Below, piece after piece: positions 54,752 to 64,000 of a stretch of DNA of 64,000 bases. Every line of letters starts with the position of its first letter. Position 1 is the first letter of the stretch. The stretch is from assembly GCA_014649575.1 (NCBI GenBank), contig BMTH01000004.1, forward strand, positions 186,001 through 250,000, written 5' to 3'. Made by a program: the position numbers and the translations under genes. The notes beneath the pieces are model-generated. The model saw only the letters and a list, made by a program, of their open reading frames with translations. It had not been told where the DNA came from and made no database searches. Origin of the DNA: Streptomyces griseoincarnatus. GTDB taxonomy: Bacteria; Actinomycetota; Actinomycetes; Streptomycetales; Streptomycetaceae.

Positions 54752-54783
54752 GTTGGTGACGGCAGTCAACGGTTCGCGATAAC
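54752..54783 (+). promoter_or_regulatory. operator/promoter copy A of the aryl-CoA regulon
   Basis: GTTGGTGAC-GGCA-GTCAAC (54752-54770) followed by GATAACCTCGG (54778-54788). From the GTGACG to the GATAAC the distance is 22 bases, identical to copy B at 48944-48966, and most intervening key bases are shared. It lies in the 118-bp divergent gap between the ligase and acyl-CoA dehydrogenase genes, so one bound protein could control both. Confidence 0.72.
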
Positions 54784-54821
54784 CTCGGCGGGTGGCCCAC
54801 CGGCGAGGGAAGGGACCGGCG

Positions 54822-55945
54822 ATGACCGCATTCTCGCTCGAACCGTCACAACTCGCCCGGTGCGCGGAACTGCGCACCCTGGCCGCCGAACGGCTCCGGC
54901 CACTCGCCGAGAAGGGCGAGCCGGGCCGCGTGAACCGCGCGCTCGTCGCCGAGTTGGGCGCCCTCGGACTGCTCTCCCGGCTGTTCACCTCCGGCGCGCT
55001 GGACCTGTGCCTGATGCGCGAGTCGCTCGCCCAGGCGTGCACCGAGGCGGAGACCGCCCTCGCCCTCCAGGGCCTCGGAGCCCACCCCGTGCACGCCCAC
55101 GGCACGCCCGGGCAGAGGGAGCGGTGGCTCCCCCGGGTGAGTGACGGCACGGCGGTCGCGGCCTTCGCCCTCTCCGAACCGGGCGCCGGCTCCGACGCGG
55201 CCGCCCTGTCCCTGGGCGCGGAGCGTGACGGGCCCGACGGGTGGCGCCTCACCGGCGAGAAGTGCTGGATCTCCAACGCCCCCGACGCCGATCTCTACAC
55301 CGTCTTCGCCCGCACCACCCCCGGCGCCGGCGCCCGTGGCGTCACCGCCTTCCTGGTGCCCGCCGACCGGCCCGGCCTCACCGGCAGCCGCCTCGACATG
55401 ATCGCCCCGCACGCCCTCGGGACCCTGCGCTTCGACGGCGTGCCGGTCACCGCCGCCGACGTCCTCGGCGAGCCCGACGCCGGCTTCCGGGTCGCCATGG
55501 ACACCCTCAACCTGTTCCGGCCCAGCGTCGGCGCGTTCGCCGTGGGCATGGCACAGGCCGCCCTCGACGCGACCGTCGCCCACACCGCCACGCGGGACGC
55601 GTTCGGCGGCCGGCTCAGGGACCTCCAGGCGGTCGCCCACCAGGTCGCCGAGATGTCCGTCCGCACGGAGGCCGCCCGCCTGATGGTCTACGCGGCGGCC
55701 ACCGCGTACGACGAGGGCGCGGACGACGTGCCACGGCGCTCCGCCATGGCGAAGCTGCTGGCCACCGAGACCGCCCAGTTCGTCGTCGACACCGCCGTCC
55801 AGCTGCACGGCGCGCGTGCCCTGTGCCGGGGCCATCTGCTCGAACACCTCTACCGCGAGGTCCGCGCGCCCCGCATCTACGAGGGGGCCAGCGAGGTCCA
55901 GCGCGGCATCATCGCCAAGGAGCTGTACAAGACCCTGGAGGCCCG

Positions 55946-55949
<4 letters not shown>
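54822..55949 (+). CDS. acyl-CoA dehydrogenase
   Basis: 375 aa, standard length. FAD/substrate motifs include FALSEPGAGSDAAAL, LTGEKCWISNAPDADLYTVFA and, at the C-terminus, RIYEGASEVQRGIIAKEL, in which YEGASE marks the region of the catalytic base in most homologues. It would oxidise a ring-derived or ring-opened acyl-CoA. ATG at 54822 follows GGGAAGGGAC. It forms an operon with the Rid-family gene (4-bp overlap) under operator copy A. Confidence 0.9.
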
Positions 55950-57899
<1,950 letters not shown>

Positions 57900-57999
57900 C
57901 CGCGCGCGGTACCGCTGCCGGGAGCCGGAAGCACCTCCGCCGACGTGCTGCCGGGCGTGGGCATGGACCGGAGCACCGCCCGGGCGTCACCGTGTCCGC

Positions 58000-58809
58000 A
58001 TGGTCCGTATCGCCCGCACCGTGGCCCTCGCGCCCGTCCCGCGTCCCTGGCTCGTCGACGCCCTCGGAGCTCTGACCGACCTCGCCGAGAGCACGACGGC
58101 GGAGGACGGGCGCCTCCTGCTGCCCGACGGCCGGCAGGTTCCGGAGCTGCGACTGGCCGAGGGACGCCATCTGCGGCCGGGCGCGGTGTACGAGAGCACC
58201 GAGGACGCCGACGCCGGCAAGGGGGAAGCCGGCGCCCGCGAGAGCGGGGCCGACGCCGGCAGGCGCACCGACACGGTACGGATCACCGTCGAGGAGTGGC
58301 GCCGTACCCGCGCCCTGCGGGTCGCCTTCACCGGGTCCGACGGCGACGTCACCGGGCGGGCCGCGCTGATCGGGCCCGACCGGCCGGACCGCGTGGAGCT
58401 GTCCGGCCGTGCGGCGCTCACGGGTGTCCGGTCACCGCTGTCCCGGTTCGACGCCGAGGCCGAACTGCGGTGCGGGGACTGGTGGCAGGCGGCAGAACAG
58501 GACGGCGGCGCCCGTAGGCCGCCGCTGCGGGCTCGGCTGACGTGCGGTCCGGCCCGCGCCGATCTGACGGCGGTCCCCCGTCCGGGACATGACCACGAGG
58601 ACTGGGAGGTCACGGTCACCGTGCGCCTGCGCGGCCGCGGCCCGCTGCGCCCCCTCGTGTCGCTCGGCCTGGGCCTGGCCCGCCGTCCCCTCGCCCGCGC
58701 GGTCGCCGAGGCCGTGGACGACGCCGCCCGCGACTGGAACGCCGGGGTTCCGCAGTTGACGGCCCTGGGGGGCGAGGAGTTGGGCCGTAGGTTTCTCTCC
58801 GAGCCGTAG
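58000..58809 (+). CDS. hypothetical protein with tandemly duplicated 3' end
   Basis: 269 aa. No signal peptide or membrane helix. Residues 65-90 are an Ala/Asp/Glu/Gly-rich insert; the C-terminal half alternates short strands and ends DWNAGVPQLTALGGEELG. I cannot assign a family. The last 69 bases, including the stop, are the first part of a 140-bp unit that recurs downstream, so the gene's own end seeded the array. ATG at 58000 lacks a strong ribosome site. Confidence 0.6.
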   Translation: MVRIARTVALAPVPRPWLVDALGALTDLAESTTAEDGRLLLPDGRQVPELRLAEGRHLRPGAVYESTEDADAGKGEAGARESGADAGRRTDTVRITVEEWRRTRALRVAFTGSDGDVTGRAALIGPDRPDRVELSGRAALTGVRSPLSRFDAEAELRCGDWWQAAEQDGGARRPPLRARLTCGPARADLTAVPRPGHDHEDWEVTVTVRLRGRGPLRPLVSLGLGLARRPLARAVAEAVDDAARDWNAGVPQLTALGGEELGRRFLSEP

Positions 58810-59234
58810 GCGCTGTCCCGTCGGCGCGTCGGGTCGGTCCGGCGGGCGGGTCCGATGGTCGCCGTCTGGTCGACTGGAGCGCCGGGGTTGCGCAGTTGAC
58901 GGCCCTGGGTCGCGAGGAGTTGGGCCGTGGGCTTCTCGCCGAGCCGTAGGCTCTGTGCCGTCGGCGCGTCGGGTCGGTCCGGGGGGCGGGTCCGATGGTC
59001 GCCGTCTGGGCGACTGGAGCGCCGGGGTTGCGCAGTTGACGGCCCTGGGGGGCGAGGAGTTGGGCCGTAGGTTTCTCTCCGAGCCGTAGGCTCTGTGCCG
59101 TCGGCGCGTCGGGTCGGTCCGGGGGGCGGGTCCGATGGTCGCCGTCTGGGCGACTGGAGCGCCGGGGTTCCGCAGTTGACGGCCCTGGGGGGCGAGGAGT
59201 TGGGCCGTAGGTTTCTCTCCGAGCCGTAGGCGCT
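58741..59234. repeat. 140-bp tandem repeat, 3.5 copies, derived from a gene's 3' end
   Basis: Units start at 58741, 58881, 59021 and 59161. Each begins with GCCGGGGTT and contains the C-terminal coding sequence and TAG stop of the upstream gene, then 71 bases of spacer. The second and third units share variants (GTTG, GCTCT), while the first and the partial fourth are identical over 74 bases. The array fills the whole gap to the convergent PucR-type gene, whose stop codon overlaps its last base pairs. Each extra unit keeps an open C-terminal frame (DWSAGVAQLTALG...). Confidence 0.95.
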
Positions 59235-60297
59235 ATGCCGCCGCCGAGTTCGGCCAGTCCAGCAGCCGCGCCCCGATGACCGCCGTCTGCAGCATGTAAC
59301 GGTGCGCCGGGTCGCCCGGATCGGCGCCGGTCAGCCGGTGGATGCGCTCCAGCCGGTACGTCAGCGCCCGCACGCTCAGCGACAGCCGCCGGGCCGCCTC
59401 GGCGGCGACACAGCCGGAGTCGAAGTAGGCGGTGAGCGTGTCCAGCAGCGGCCCGGCCCCACCGCGCGCCTCGGTCAGCGGGCCCAGGGTGTTGTGCACC
59501 AGGTCGGCCATGGCCTGACGGTCACGGGCAAGCACCGGGTACACCAGCAGGTCGGAGGCGCGCAGCACCGGGTCGTCCATGCCCAGCCGCTCGGCGATCT
59601 CCAGCGCGTTCAGCGCCTCCTCGTACGACTGGACCACCCCGCCCGGTCCTGGCTGCGGGCGTCCGAGGGCGACCTGGCCGCCGTCGGTGGCGGCGTGCGC
59701 CTGCTTGGCGAAGTGGATGAGCACCTCTCGCTGGTGGCCGGGCGCGATGCACAGCAGCCGCCCGTCCTTGGTGGTGAGCAGGATGCTGCGGTTGCCGAAC
59801 CGGGTGATCAGGGCACGCTCCACCTGACGGGGCACCGGGTCGCCCTCCTCGTAGGCGACAGGGCCCCGGGCGACGGCGACCGCGTGCTCGTGGGACAGCC
59901 GCAGCCCGAACCGTTCGGCGCGCTCGGCCAGTCGGCCCAGGTCGCTGCGGCCGTACAACAGGTCGTCGATGAACTCTCGTCGCGCCGCCTCCTCCTGACG
60001 GACCGCCAAACGCTGTGCACGCTCGTACCCTTCGGCGAACGCGTCCACCGCCTGCTGCACGGCGGCGAGCGCGCCGTCGGCCGCGTCCGTGCCGCGGGCC
60101 GGCCAGGCGCCGCGCGCGGCTTCGAGATGCGCGATGACGAGGGAGCGCAGTCCGAAGCCGGCCTCCGCGGCCTGTTCGCCGAGGGCGCGGCGGGAGGCGA
60201 GTTCGTCGCGGGTGAGGCGCCGGCCCGTGGCGGCGACCTCGGTCAGTATCTGGGCGTAGCCCTCCAGATACTGCTCCGGAATCTCTCGTTCCGACAC
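59233..60297 (-). CDS. PucR/CdaR-family transcriptional regulator
   Basis: 354 aa. The N-terminal helical region (EGYAQILTEVAATGRRLTRDELASRRALG) and middle domain lead to the characteristic C-terminal HTH: LLDTLTAYFDSGCVAAEAARRLSLSVRALTYRLERIHRLTGADP. The start is GTG at 60297 with GAGGGGAC upstream. It is transcribed divergently from a small frame and a flotillin gene, with several dyads between. Similar regulators control proline or purine catabolism and respond to small metabolites; the target here is not shown by context. Confidence 0.87.
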   Translation of the reverse strand: MSEREIPEQYLEGYAQILTEVAATGRRLTRDELASRRALGEQAAEAGFGLRSLVIAHLEAARGAWPARGTDAADGALAAVQQAVDAFAEGYERAQRLAVRQEEAARREFIDDLLYGRSDLGRLAERAERFGLRLSHEHAVAVARGPVAYEEGDPVPRQVERALITRFGNRSILLTTKDGRLLCIAPGHQREVLIHFAKQAHAATDGGQVALGRPQPGPGGVVQSYEEALNALEIAERLGMDDPVLRASDLLVYPVLARDRQAMADLVHNTLGPLTEARGGAGPLLDTLTAYFDSGCVAAEAARRLSLSVRALTYRLERIHRLTGADPGDPAHRYMLQTAVIGARLLDWPNSAAA

Positions 60298-60371
60298 ATC
60301 GTCCCCTCACGTTCCTGACGCCGTCCTGATGCGTTCATGGCGGCACACCGGCATGCAGACCCTAGTGAACT

Positions 60372-60388
60372 TTGCCGGAATCCGGCAA
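60372..60388. promoter_or_regulatory. perfect 17-bp operator-like palindrome
   Basis: TTGCCGGAATCCGGCAA has two 8-bp arms around a central A, 75 bases upstream of the PucR-type start codon. Size and symmetry suit a dimeric helix-turn-helix regulator, probably the adjacent PucR protein itself. Confidence 0.6.
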
Positions 60389-60443
60389 TGCGCGATACGG
60401 GCCGGGCCGGGCAGCATGGCTCGCGGGGAGCACTGCGGAGGTT

Positions 60444-60477
60444 CCGGTGCCGGACACCGGCAGGTGTCCGGCACCGG
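60444..60477. promoter_or_regulatory. long perfect hairpin in the divergent region
   Basis: CCGGTGCCGGACACC and its exact 15-bp complement flank the loop GGCA. It lies 78 bases before the 60555 small-protein start. As RNA it would be very stable, so it could be an attenuator, a terminator of a leader transcript, or an operator. Confidence 0.65.
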
Positions 60478-60554
60478 GCCCGGAGGGGAGCAGTGCTGCC
60501 CGACGACATCGACCGTCGCACGCACGGACGGAAAGACGGAGAGGGGGCGGGCAT

Positions 60555-60746
60555 ATGAAGACCTTCGTGAACCGCGCCCACGGCCCGGCCGCCTCCCGTC
60601 GCACGGGACCGCTGCACCGCAGCGCCCCCGACGAACCCTGGCCGTCCCGGTCCCCGCGCACGCGCGGCGCGGACCGGGGCGGTGCGACGCGCCTCCGCAC
60701 GGAGGGCAACCCTCCGCGCCCGGCGCGAAACCGCGTCGACGGCTGA
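60555..60746 (+). CDS. small basic protein candidate (63 aa)
   Basis: MKTFVNRAHGPAASRRTG opens a 63-residue Arg/Pro-rich frame with GGAGAGGGGGCGGG immediately before the ATG, a strong ribosome site. The product is very basic, probably disordered, and ends at a TGA embedded in a dyad. It may be a real small gene co-transcribed with the flotillin gene 130 bp downstream, or a leader. No function recognised. Confidence 0.4.
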   Translation: MKTFVNRAHGPAASRRTGPLHRSAPDEPWPSRSPRTRGADRGGATRLRTEGNPPRPARNRVDG

Positions 60747-60752
60747 GCCGTC
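60738..60752. promoter_or_regulatory. 15-bp dyad over the small gene's stop
   Basis: GACGGCT and AGCCGTC surround a single G at the end of the small frame. Together with the dyad at 60775 it may form a terminator/antiterminator pair before the flotillin gene. Confidence 0.35.
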
Positions 60753-60774
60753 TCCATCACCACCGGACGTCACC

Positions 60775-60794
60775 GCCTCGCTCCGGAGCGAGGC
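60775..60794. promoter_or_regulatory. perfect 20-bp palindrome before the flotillin gene
   Basis: GCCTCGCTCCGGAGCGAGGC is self-complementary over its full length and lies 82 bases upstream of the flotillin ATG. It could be an operator or, folded in RNA, a hairpin in the leader. Confidence 0.5.
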
Positions 60795-60876
60795 CCCACA
60801 CCCTTGAGGCCCTCGCCCGCGAGGCGCCGCACACATCCGACTTCTGCCCGTAAGTCAGCCCAGAAGGACGTGTCCC

Positions 60877-62922
60877 ATGGATGCCGCCACCGTGGGCATC
60901 GCCGTACTCGTCGGCGCCGCCCTGTTGCTCGTGCTCATCGGCCTGCTGCTCGTCACCAAACTGTTCCGCAAGGTGGAACAGGGCAAGGCGCTGATCGTCT
61001 CCAAGCTCCGCAAGGTCGACGTGACCTTCACCGGCTCGGTCGTGCTCCCCGTGCTGCACAAGGCCGAGGTGATGGACATCTCGGTGAAGACCATCGAGAT
61101 CACCCGCGCCGGCAAGGAAGGACTGATCTGCCGGGACAACATCCGCGCGGACATCCGCATCACGTTCTTCGTCAAGGTCAACAAGACCGTCGAGGACGTC
61201 ATCAAGGTCGCGCAGGCCGTCGGCACCGCCCGCGCCAGTGACCGCAACACGCTCCAGGAGCTGTTCCACGCGAAGTTCTCCGAGGCGCTGAAGACCGTCG
61301 GCAAGCAGATGGACTTCACCGACCTCTACACCAAGCGTGAGGAGCTGCGGTACCGCATCATCGAGGTCATCGGCGTCGACCTGAACGGCTACCACCTCGA
61401 GGACGCCGCGATCGACTACCTGGAGCAGACGCCGCTCACCCAGCTCGACCCGGGCAACGTCCTCGACGCGCAGGGCATCCGCAAGATCACCGAGCTGACC
61501 GCGGTGGAGCACGTCCGCACCAACGAGGCGCAGCGCAACGAGGAGAAGGAGATCACCCGGCAGGACGTCGACGCGCGCGAGGCGATCCTGGAACTCCAGC
61601 GCCGGCAGGCCGACGCGGAGATCAAGCAGAAGCGGGAGATCGAGACCGTGCGCGCCCGCGAGGAGGCGGAGACCGCGCGGGTCGTCGAGGAGGAGCGGCT
61701 GCGGGCACAGAGCGCCTTCCTGCGCACCGAGGAACAGCTCGGCGTGCAGCGGGAGAACCAGGCCCGCGAGGTCGCCGTCGCCGCGAAGAACCGCGAGCGG
61801 GTCATCGCCGTGGAGAGCGAGCGCATCGAGAAGGACCGCCTGCTGGAGGTCATCGCCCGCGAACGGGAGACCTCGCTGACCAGGATCGCCGCCGACAAGG
61901 AGGTCGAGGCGGAGAAGCGGGAGATCGCCGAGGTCATCCGCGAGCGGGTCGCGGTGGACCGCACGGTCGCCGAGCAGGAGGAGTCCATCAAGAAGCTGCG
62001 GGCCGTCGAGGAGGCGGAGCGCCGGCGCCAGGCCGTGATCATCGCGGCGGAGGCCGAGGCGCAGGAGAAGCTGGTCAAGGACATCAAGGCCGCCGAGGCC
62101 GCCGAGCAGGCCGCCGCGCACCGCGCCGCCGAGGAACTCACCCTCGCCGAGGCCCGGTTGAAGACGGCCGACCTGGACGCCAAGGCCAAGCTGCGGCTCG
62201 CTGAGGGCGTCCAGGCGGAGTCCGCCGCCGAAGGGCTCGCCGCCGTCCAGGTGCGCGACAAGGAGGCCGAGGTCATCGAGAAGGCGGGCCGCGCCGAGGC
62301 CGAGGCCACCGAGGCCCGGCTGCGCGCGGAGGCCGAGGGGGCCCGGGCCAAGGCGCTCGCCGAGGCGGAGGCCGTCGGCAGCAAGCTGCGCGCCGAGGCG
62401 GCCGGCCTCACCGAGAAGGCGGCTGCGATGGCCGCGCTCGACGAGGCGTCCCGCGGCCACGAGGAGTACCGCCTGCGGCTGGAGGCCGAGAAGGACGTGC
62501 GCCTCGCCGGGCTCGACGTACAGAGGCAGGTCGCGGAGGCGCAGGCCACCGTGCTCGCCACCGGCCTGGAGAACGCGGACATCAACATCGTCGGCGGCGA
62601 CTCGGTCTTCTTCGACCGCCTGGTGTCGTCCATCGCGCTCGGCAAGGGCGTGGACGGCTTCGTCAAGAACTCCGAGACCGCGCAGGCCCTCGCCGGGCCC
62701 TGGCTGGACGGCTCCGCGAGCTTCACCGACGACCTGAGCCGCATGCTCGGCTCCGTCTCCACCTCCGACGTCCAGAACCTCACGGTGTCCGCCCTGCTGA
62801 TGAAGCTGATGAAGCAGGGCGGCGACAACACCGGGCAGTTCAAGCAACTGCTCGACAAGGCGGGTGAGTTGGGCCTGGCGGACACTCCGCTGGCCGTGCT
62901 GAACGGCCACACCAGGGCCTGA
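60877..62922 (+). CDS. flotillin-family SPFH/band-7 membrane protein
   Basis: 681 aa. An N-terminal membrane helix (VGIAVLVGAALLLVLIGLLLV, residues about 6-26) is followed by the SPFH domain to about residue 200 (GKALIVSKLRKVDVTF, NIRADIRITFFVKVNKTVEDV). A very long Glu/Ala/Arg coiled coil follows to about 550, and then a C-terminal oligomerisation region (NADINIVGGDSVFFDRLV). Flotillins organise membrane microdomains. Start ATG with AAGGAC upstream. A very large ATPase gene follows 70 bp later; the pairing recurs in other bacteria as I recall, suggesting a joint function. Confidence 0.92.
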   Translation: MDAATVGIAVLVGAALLLVLIGLLLVTKLFRKVEQGKALIVSKLRKVDVTFTGSVVLPVLHKAEVMDISVKTIEITRAGKEGLICRDNIRADIRITFFVKVNKTVEDVIKVAQAVGTARASDRNTLQELFHAKFSEALKTVGKQMDFTDLYTKREELRYRIIEVIGVDLNGYHLEDAAIDYLEQTPLTQLDPGNVLDAQGIRKITELTAVEHVRTNEAQRNEEKEITRQDVDAREAILELQRRQADAEIKQKREIETVRAREEAETARVVEEERLRAQSAFLRTEEQLGVQRENQAREVAVAAKNRERVIAVESERIEKDRLLEVIARERETSLTRIAADKEVEAEKREIAEVIRERVAVDRTVAEQEESIKKLRAVEEAERRRQAVIIAAEAEAQEKLVKDIKAAEAAEQAAAHRAAEELTLAEARLKTADLDAKAKLRLAEGVQAESAAEGLAAVQVRDKEAEVIEKAGRAEAEATEARLRAEAEGARAKALAEAEAVGSKLRAEAAGLTEKAAAMAALDEASRGHEEYRLRLEAEKDVRLAGLDVQRQVAEAQATVLATGLENADINIVGGDSVFFDRLVSSIALGKGVDGFVKNSETAQALAGPWLDGSASFTDDLSRMLGSVSTSDVQNLTVSALLMKLMKQGGDNTGQFKQLLDKAGELGLADTPLAVLNGHTRA

Positions 62923-62992
62923 CCACCACCCGGCCGGGAGCCGCCGCACAGGGGACGGCGGCTCCCGGCCGGCACCTTCCCGAGAGGCAGCC

Positions 62993-64000
62993 ATGACCAC
63001 CGGCACCCACGAGACCGACCACGACAGCGCCCGCCCCGGCGCCGCCCCGGAGACGACCGCCGGTACGACCCCGCGGCGGCCCGGCACGGCGGTCGACGGC
63101 GGCGCCTACCAGGTGCTGCGCGACCGCCTCACCGACCGCGCCTCCGAACTCGCGCGCCGGGCCGAGGCGTTGAACCGGCGCCGGACCGAGGAGTTCGGCG
63201 CGCCCGAGCTGCGCCTCACCGGCACCGAGCGGCTGCGCACCGAGCGCACCGCCGTGCCCCGGGACGTCGTCGCCGTCGGCGACGTGCTGCTCCTCGGCTA
63301 CGAGACCCGGCCCCGCCCGGAGCGGGACACCACCGTCGGCGACGTCCTCGCCGCACACGACCGCGACCTGAACCGGCTGCCCGACGACGCCGTGCCCGGC
63401 CTGCTCGACGACCCCGCCTTCCAGCGGGAGTTCGCCGCCCTGCACCGCTACTACCGGCAGGCCCGCCTGCTGCGGCTGCGCCGCGTCGAGGGCAGGCTGC
63501 TCGCCGTCTTCCAGACCGGTGAGAAGCCCGGCGACATCCGCGTCCTGCGTTGGTCGGTGTCCGAGGACGGCCGCGCCGCCTTCCTCGACGCGCGCGGCGA
63601 CCGCGACCACGCGCGCGTCCCGCCCGCCGACGTGGAGTGGACGCCCGCCACCCGCGAGGACCACGTCCTCGGCCGCCACCCGCACGTCTCCGTGCGGGGC
63701 GAGGTGTTCGTCGACACCCTCGGCGGCACCCTCACCGTCAAGGCGGAGAACGACACCGGCACGCCCGACGGCATCCACAGCGAGCCCGTCGACGAGCCCC
63801 TGCAGTCCCTCGCCGACGCCGACATCGCCCACGCCCGCGTCGGCCCGCTGATCCTGCTGCGGATCCTCCCGTACAAGGAGACCGCCCACCGCCACCTGGT
63901 CTTCAACACCCTCACCCGCACCGTCGTCCGCCTCGACGGCATCGGACAGGGCGTCCGCCGGCTGCCCGAGGACCAGGGCATCGTCTTCCCCGGCGGCTAC
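62993..64000 (+). CDS. N-terminal part of a large 'DNA repair ATPase'-type protein
   Basis: The frame is open from ATG 62993 (GAGAGGCAG upstream) to the window edge, 336 codons so far, so the gene is truncated. After a Thr/Pro-rich tail of about 35 residues, the sequence has RASELARRAEALNRRRTEEFGAPELRLTG (cut here to LNRRRTEEFG as the key part), VGDVLLLGYE and RRLPEDQGIVFPGGY. This matches the start of the very long AAA-containing proteins annotated as DNA repair ATPase (about 1,600 aa). The Walker motifs would lie beyond the edge. Pairing with flotillin suggests a membrane-linked stress role; unproven. Confidence 0.75.
   Translation, partial: MTTGTHETDHDSARPGAAPETTAGTTPRRPGTAVDGGAYQVLRDRLTDRASELARRAEALNRRRTEEFGAPELRLTGTERLRTERTAVPRDVVAVGDVLLLGYETRPRPERDTTVGDVLAAHDRDLNRLPDDAVPGLLDDPAFQREFAALHRYYRQARLLRLRRVEGRLLAVFQTGEKPGDIRVLRWSVSEDGRAAFLDARGDRDHARVPPADVEWTPATREDHVLGRHPHVSVRGEVFVDTLGGTLTVKAENDTGTPDGIHSEPVDEPLQSLADADIAHARVGPLILLRILPYKETAHRHLVFNTLTRTVVRLDGIGQGVRRLPEDQGIVFPGGY

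Overview
The window is a high-GC actinobacterial chromosome segment, almost certainly Streptomyces. The signs are G/C-rich third codon positions, frequent GTG/TTG starts, 4-bp stop/start overlaps, a DasR-type regulator with dre-like operators, a short SepF paralogue, and the GCGCGGGGAA-type intergenic palindrome common in streptomycetes. I see no rRNA, tRNA, CRISPR array, insertion sequence or prophage.

Layout. (1) 1-1183: the end of an unidentified gene, a 64-aa hypothetical protein and a PAP2 phosphatase, followed by a nested 15/46-bp tandem repeat (1200-1505). (2) 29171 down to 1651 (minus strand): 21 tightly packed genes, most overlapping by 4 bp, for a Wzx/Wzy-type exopolysaccharide. They encode the priming sugar transferase, a GDP-mannose 6-dehydrogenase-like enzyme, three glycosyltransferases, two Wzz-like proteins with degenerate ATPase-like tails, an AsnB-type amidotransferase, a two-domain oxidoreductase, a heparinase/alginate-lyase-like protein, a beta-helix lipoprotein, a polymerase and a flippase. 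There is also a sugar-tailoring block: glucose-1-phosphate cytidylyltransferase, C-methyltransferase, PIG-L deacetylase, SDR, DUF4910 peptidase-like protein, pyruvyl transferase, RmlC-like epimerase and a class III aminotransferase. The product is probably an amidated or otherwise modified uronic-acid polymer carrying a branched deoxy or amino sugar. (3) 29172-29976: a long leader or intergenic stretch, then a frameshifted DUF4259 gene.

(4) 30488-36349: a dasR-dasABC-GH3 locus for chitobiose/GlcNAc uptake, with three dre-like sites in the divergent promoter region and a strong terminator. (5) 36421-41652: housekeeping and hypothetical genes (YdeI-like, SepF paralogue, ATPase/MazG pair, LLM oxidoreductase). 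(6) 41810-45869: the Hen1-Pnkp RNA-repair operon, ended by a GNRA-loop terminator. (7) 45941-48710: arginine deiminase, an ornithine carbamoyltransferase preceded by two ARG-box-like repeats, and an RsbW-like ATPase.

(8) 48711-56344: an aerobic aryl-CoA catabolic locus. It has an aryl-CoA ligase, a fused FAD-monooxygenase/old-yellow-enzyme of the salicylyl-CoA/2-aminobenzoyl-CoA type, a crotonase, an acyl-CoA dehydrogenase, a Rid-family protein and a PaaX-family regulator. Two promoters 5.8 kb apart share the same operator and -10 arrangement, which points to one regulon. (9) 56386-58809: an alpha/beta hydrolase, a secreted DUF6299-like protein and a hypothetical gene whose 3' end has been tandemly copied 3.5 times as a 140-bp repeat (58741-59234). 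(10) 59233-64000: a PucR-family regulator, a 580-bp divergent region with four perfect or near-perfect dyads, a flotillin, and the start of a large protein of the 'DNA repair ATPase' type that runs off the window.

The parts most likely to repay study are the polysaccharide-tailoring block, the shared operator of the aryl-CoA locus, the two tandem repeats lying between convergent genes, and the dyad-rich PucR/flotillin promoter region.
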